From assembly GCA_947645195.1 (NCBI GenBank), contig CANSGD010000066.1, positions 806,001-870,000 of the forward strand: 64,000 nt of DNA, given 5' to 3'. Within the stretch, counting starts at the first letter, position 1. Each line of letters opens with the position of its first letter. The notes beneath the pieces were generated by a model. It saw only the letters and a list, made by a program, of their open reading frames with translations. It did not search any database and was not told the DNA's origin. Positions 60,040 through 64,000 of this stretch are shown here, one piece after another. Made by a program: the position numbers and the translations under genes. Source of the stretch: Patellifolia procumbens. Taxonomy: Eukaryota > Streptophyta > Magnoliopsida > Caryophyllales > Amaranthaceae.

Positions 60040-60150
60040 AAAGGAACACGTCAGTTATAGGAACAAGTCTAAAGAAACACGTCAGTTATAGGAACAGGTC
60101 AAAGGAACATGTCAGTTATAGAAAGAAGGTCAAAGGAACATGTCTTAAGA
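60040..60150 (+). repeat. Tandem repeat, about 31-bp unit, 3.7 copies
   Basis: Units begin AAAGGAACACGTCAGTTATA, repeated at 60040, 60071, 60101 and (partial) 60132, with a few substitutions. Unit length alternates between 30 and 31 bp. Confidence 0.85.
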
Positions 60151-61349
60151 ACTTTCTAAGGGAATAAATAGTGTGAAAAGATTAAGTGTTAATGGTGTCA
60201 GTAAGTTTAAACTTTGTATAGTGTCTGATATAAATTAGGAGGATTAACTAATTAATGATAAAGATTTAAAATGGAATAATATATTTTCACACAAAAATAT
60301 TCTAAGATATTTTATTAAGAAACTTTCGCATAAAAGGATTTAAAATTAAATTTATTTATTTTCATATATGCAAATATATTTTAGTTAACTAATTTATCAA
60401 TTGTGTTTAATTCCATTAAACCACTTCTATACTACTTCTGCACGTTATGTTGAACATGGTTCTAGTGATAGTAGTGGAGCTTGCTCCTCAGATAAGGAAC
60501 TAAGTGGAGTTGGTGGGTCAGAATTAGCGGGTTAATTGAGTCATGTTCTAATCTAAATACTAAGGAAATGTTAGTTATAAAAAAGTTGCTCCAACTAAGT
60601 TCGAAGTGTGGGTGTAATTAATCTACGAAGGTATTAATATGAGTATCACGTTTATTGCGTTGGTACCAACAAAGTTCAAAGTTCCAAGTTCCTATACCAT
60701 ATGAGTTCATTGTTCCATTAGTGTTTACTACCATTCTACTATCTGTATTTCGAGTTGAGAAAATAATCGAGAGGAACTCTCGTAATTTGAGTTTGGGGAA
60801 GGGATTTGAGTGCACTCCTGTAAAGTGTGAGCCTTTGAGTGAAGCAAGAAAAAGAGAAAGGAATTTCGAGTGAAGTTCGAAAGAAAAAACAATTAGAAAG
60901 ATCTGTTTTATTTCTTGAGTGTGTACAAGAACTCAAGGAGTGGCCCAAGAGATATTAGGTTTGTAACAAAGGAGTTTGTCCTATTGTACTTGAAATTTTG
61001 AGTCAAAATCTCTTTTGGCCGAGGTCGTTTCTTTCTATTGGGGCTAGGAAGTTTTTCCTCGTAAAATCTCTCTTGTTCCTTTAGCTTGTTTTTCTATTTG
61101 AAAATTTATAATTACGCAAAAAGTATGTTTATTTCTACACATACAATCCATCCCCATTTTTGTAATTTCCCTGGAGAAATAACACCTTATTTACTTTGCT
61201 TACGTGTTATTCCAATGTCATGCTCATATTAAATTGAACTCGTGTCACTCATTTATATCTCCTTATGTCATCACATCATCATTCAATTCCATTTTCAAGT
61301 AATCTTCTATCATCTTATTTTAGTGTTGTAATCTTCATAATATAGTCTT

Positions 61350-61453
61350 AAGGTTTGTTCTTTTCAACTTATTTTCAGTTTTTATTAGAAAAAGTAAGAT
61401 CAAGTTAGAACTAATAAGTTCAAATGAATTAAAATAAGTTGAAGAAAAGACCC
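61350..61453. mobile_element. Small fold-back element (about 104 bp)
   Basis: AAGGTTTGTTCTTTTCAACTT at the left pairs with AAGTTGAAGAAAAGACCCT at the right, and ATTTTCAG/AATTAAAAT extends the stem. It is a likely MITE remnant. No clear target duplication. Confidence 0.45.
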
Positions 61454-62426
61454 TCAATTTGTGCTGAAGTACGACATTTGTTTGGAATAGGATACAAATT
61501 TGTCTTGCCATCATAAGCATGTGCTAAAAAAATTATTTTTTCATACGCTAATAGGTAACAAATATGTTTATTGTAAAAAATCATTATTTTAAGATATTAG
61601 GACAAGCATTTTATCACCTTTATAATAACTATCCTTATCTTAAGCTCCGCATCATTCTTTAGTTTTGACCAAGTCAGGCTCCAACTACACCCCTATATGA
61701 GAGAGGAAAACATTTGCTTGCCGCTGAATAGCTATAATTTGATTTTTTAGTTGAAGGTAGTTGCAAGGAAGCGAGTTAAGGGTCCTCATTGACAATAATT
61801 TTAACTGAGGTTGTCTTCCTTTCACCTTGATTCTACTGAACTAAACTTTTTTTGCTGAAGTAAACTTAATTTTACTGAACTTAACTTGCTTTTGCAGAAT
61901 TAACTTATTTTCATTGAATTGAACTTATTTTTACTAATTCATGTTATTTTTGCTCTTTACACGAATGCTTTTTACTGAACTAAACTTATTTTTACGAAAT
62001 ATTTTTTTTAAAGATGAACTGAAGAGGACCAAAATTTGTGAATAGCGATGGTGCCCGTACTTTACAGTTTTATTAAGTAATGTTTCTAAAGAAAATTATA
62101 TTAGGCACTTAATTAAGTAACAGGTCTTTTACTGGGTATTATAGAACAAAATATACTTAGAAAATTAATAGGTGGTTCACTGGTCCTCATCCATAGTGCT
62201 CCTTATTCAAGTTTCGTGACTTCCAGAAAAATAGAAATGCTAGGTCATGTACCATTTGAGATTGAGAGGTATATTTCTTAAGAGCACTGCAAAACACAGG
62301 CATCTCTATAATTGATCCAGAAAAGATGCGGAATCGCGGTGCTTGGATCCATTTGTTTACAAGCATAAGCTGCAGTTCCTTGTACTATGCAATAACAACT
62401 TGCTCCAAAAACCATCATTTTAATTA

Positions 62427-62683
62427 CTTCCTCCGTAACGAAAAGAATGCACCATTTGCACTTTTAACACTATTTACAGTTTTAAATTTAATCGCAATTT
62501 GTGACTTATACATAAGGAAAATATAGTCATGTGGGGTCTTGTTGGATTCGTCTCAACTTGTAGTTTTTTATGATCTAATGTTTATAATTTTTACAAATAC
62601 ATAATTAGAGATATTAATCTTTAAAGTTTTGTCTTGGCATGCGTGCCTAAGCTAAAGGTGCATTTATTTTGTTACGGAGGAAG
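62427..62683 (-). mobile_element. Stowaway-type MITE, same family as 12548-12805
   Basis: CTTCCTCCGTAACGAAAAGA and its imperfect inverse (ending TTGTTACGGAGGAAG) are flanked by TA (62425-62426 and 62684-62685). The interior matches the elements at 12548 and 40138 in reverse complement (ATATAGTCATGTGG, GGATTCGTCTCAA). Confidence 0.85.
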
Positions 62684-64000
62684 TACAAGAATATGGTGAA
62701 AAAGAATCAAGAACCAAACATATCTCGAATGTAAATGATCAACTAGAATTAAAGGATGCTGCTAAACATGATTGGGAAATTACAAGAGGGAAAATTGGGT
62801 TTTCGTCAAAAGATGAAAATGGTGACTCTTCCGCTATACTTTCCTGTTCACTTTCAAGTATGGCAAAGCTCCGATCACATTATCATAATCACTCCTATCA
62901 ACTTGAACCTGTGAATAAGTAAGGGAGAAGAAAGAGTCAGATTCAATCACACAGAAAAAGGAAAAATAACATCATATATTAGGTTTGGAAAAATCACTAG
63001 TTCCATCAACTCGGCAACGGAAAACCAAGATAACATCATATAAAACAGTCTAGCGATAATTCGAGGGTGATTGTTCACTTTTCTTCATGGTAAATTTTGA
63101 GGTCTCACAATGTTTTTTTGTGTGTGATTTTGGCAAAATTTACAGTGAGCTAAAAAATCACTAGTTTCAGCAATTCAGCAAAGGGAAAGAAAGGTCCAAA
63201 TGGTTGAAGATAGGTCCAACGTTCACAATGAAGGCCCTTTAAGAGAAAACGGTAAACAAAGTTCCTCTCTTCCCTTAAGCAAATGAATTCCAAAAGAGTT
63301 GTTACTGGATGAGGCAAGAAATAATCTAAGCGGTGTACCAAGGTCTTCATTTCAGGAGCCAAGACTCTAGATATAATGCAGAAAAAATTCTATCGAAGAA
63401 AAAGCCAAGTAAAAGAGAGTGGGATTTAACATAGGGGATAGGGCAATGTAACAGATTCGCCCTATCATAATCTGCGAGTCATTTTCAGGAAGGGCAAGTA
63501 TCCTACTTTATGGCGCTCAATTAAATGAACAAAAATATGACTACTTTTGAAGTTTATTTTCTTTCCCAACTTGCTCTTCTCCTACTACAGAAAAACAAAG
63601 ATCTGGAAATTAGTAGACAACCTCAGCAATTATCAAGTTCGAATCTAGCCCTGTTGATCTTGAAGTACCAAATCTTGCCGAGAGCAAAGCGGTTGTCTTC
63701 GAAGATGCACAAAATCAGTTTCTAAGCTCAAGGTTCATATGAATGAAAAGTGATTCAGGTTATCTACTACAGAAAAAGGAGTTGGGCATTAGCCTCTAAT
63801 CTCTAAGTTCTTTTAAACGCAGTTGAGAGAGACATTAAAATAGAAATATTTAGGAATAACATTCCCATCTTAATTCTCACAAGAGAGAAGGAATAGAAAG
63901 AGATAGACAGAACGTAAATTGTGAAAGGAGATCTTTTTATATAATAACGTATGCAAATAGGAATTCATGTCTTGGGCAATCACCTCCTCTTCCTGAAATT
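62684..64000. other. Right end of the window, possibly part of a gene
   Basis: The sequence is less AT-rich than its left neighbour and lacks clear repeats. Apart from the candidate exon at 62834-62908 (minus), I find no convincing coding frame. A 70-residue minus frame at 63150-63362 is open but not recognised. Confidence 0.4.
62834..62908 (-). CDS. Candidate terminal coding exon of a gene extending right (weak)
   Basis: On the minus strand an acceptor-like TTATTCACAG at 62909-62918 is followed by an open 75-bp stretch ending in TAG at 62834-62836, encoding VQVDRSDYDNVIGALPYLKV and four more residues. It reads like protein and closes in phase 0. No upstream exon or donor was identified and no family is recognised, so this is only a candidate. 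Confidence 0.25.
   Translation of the reverse strand, partial: VQVDRSDYDNVIGALPYLKVNRKV

Larger units (their letters stand above)
59921..62426. other. Right flank with short repeats, no gene seen
   Basis: It holds the 31-bp tandem repeat at 60040-60150 and a small fold-back at 61350-61453. Sequence at 60880-61110 (GAAGTTTTTCCTCGTAAAATC) recalls the end of a plant Ty1/copia LTR, but no pair was found. Words such as TACTGAACTTAACTTG (61840-61990) resemble the minisatellite ends of the element at 31956-32847. No gene is supported. Confidence 0.4.

Overview
The window is nuclear DNA of a flowering plant, almost certainly a eudicot. It has three spliced protein genes with GT-AG introns, AT-rich flanks, many Stowaway-type MITEs, an L1-type LINE, and a Ty3 retrotransposon of the Athila group primed by tRNA-Asp. 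I cannot fix the family from sequence alone; nothing bacterial, organellar or CRISPR-like is present.

Genes (1-28 kb). Positions 1181-11633 (+) hold ATG11, the autophagy scaffold, in five coding exons predicting 1127 residues, with a 6.1 kb first coding intron. Positions 17277-19339 (+) hold an uncharacterised 337-residue RING-H2 protein in three coding exons behind an intron-containing 5' leader. Positions 20280-27958 (-) hold an ASG1/At4g30780-like protein of 549 residues in six coding exons, convergent with the RING gene. All three reading frames close across every proposed splice junction. I see no functional link between the three genes. Their introns carry MITEs, an antisense RTE-type LINE remnant and a short L1 tail.

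Repeats (28-41 kb). Several non-autonomous elements follow: a fold-back of about 500 bp, a MULE-like element with a 9-bp target duplication and an inner array of five palindromes, tRNA-derived SINE-like copies, Stowaways, and an element with minisatellite ends. A 6.5 kb L1-type LINE (33008-39553, minus) with a 10-11 bp target duplication has inserted into a SINE-like copy. Its ORF1 and ORF2 are recognisable but broken, and the ORF1 stop overlaps the ORF2 start.

Retrotransposon nest (41-59.5 kb). A whole Athila element (41215-59507, plus) has two 1669-bp LTRs about 1% different by eye, a CTAAG target duplication, a tRNA-Asp primer site, gag-pol, and an env-position ORF, all with stops and frameshifts. 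Inside its 3' part lies an antisense chromovirus fragment with two LTRs in inverted orientation, and inside that gag lies a hAT-type MITE with an 8-bp target duplication. Near-identical outer LTRs around much older-looking cargo suggest the Athila copy moved as an already degenerate composite.

The right end (59.5-64 kb) holds MITEs, a short tandem repeat and one weak candidate terminal exon.
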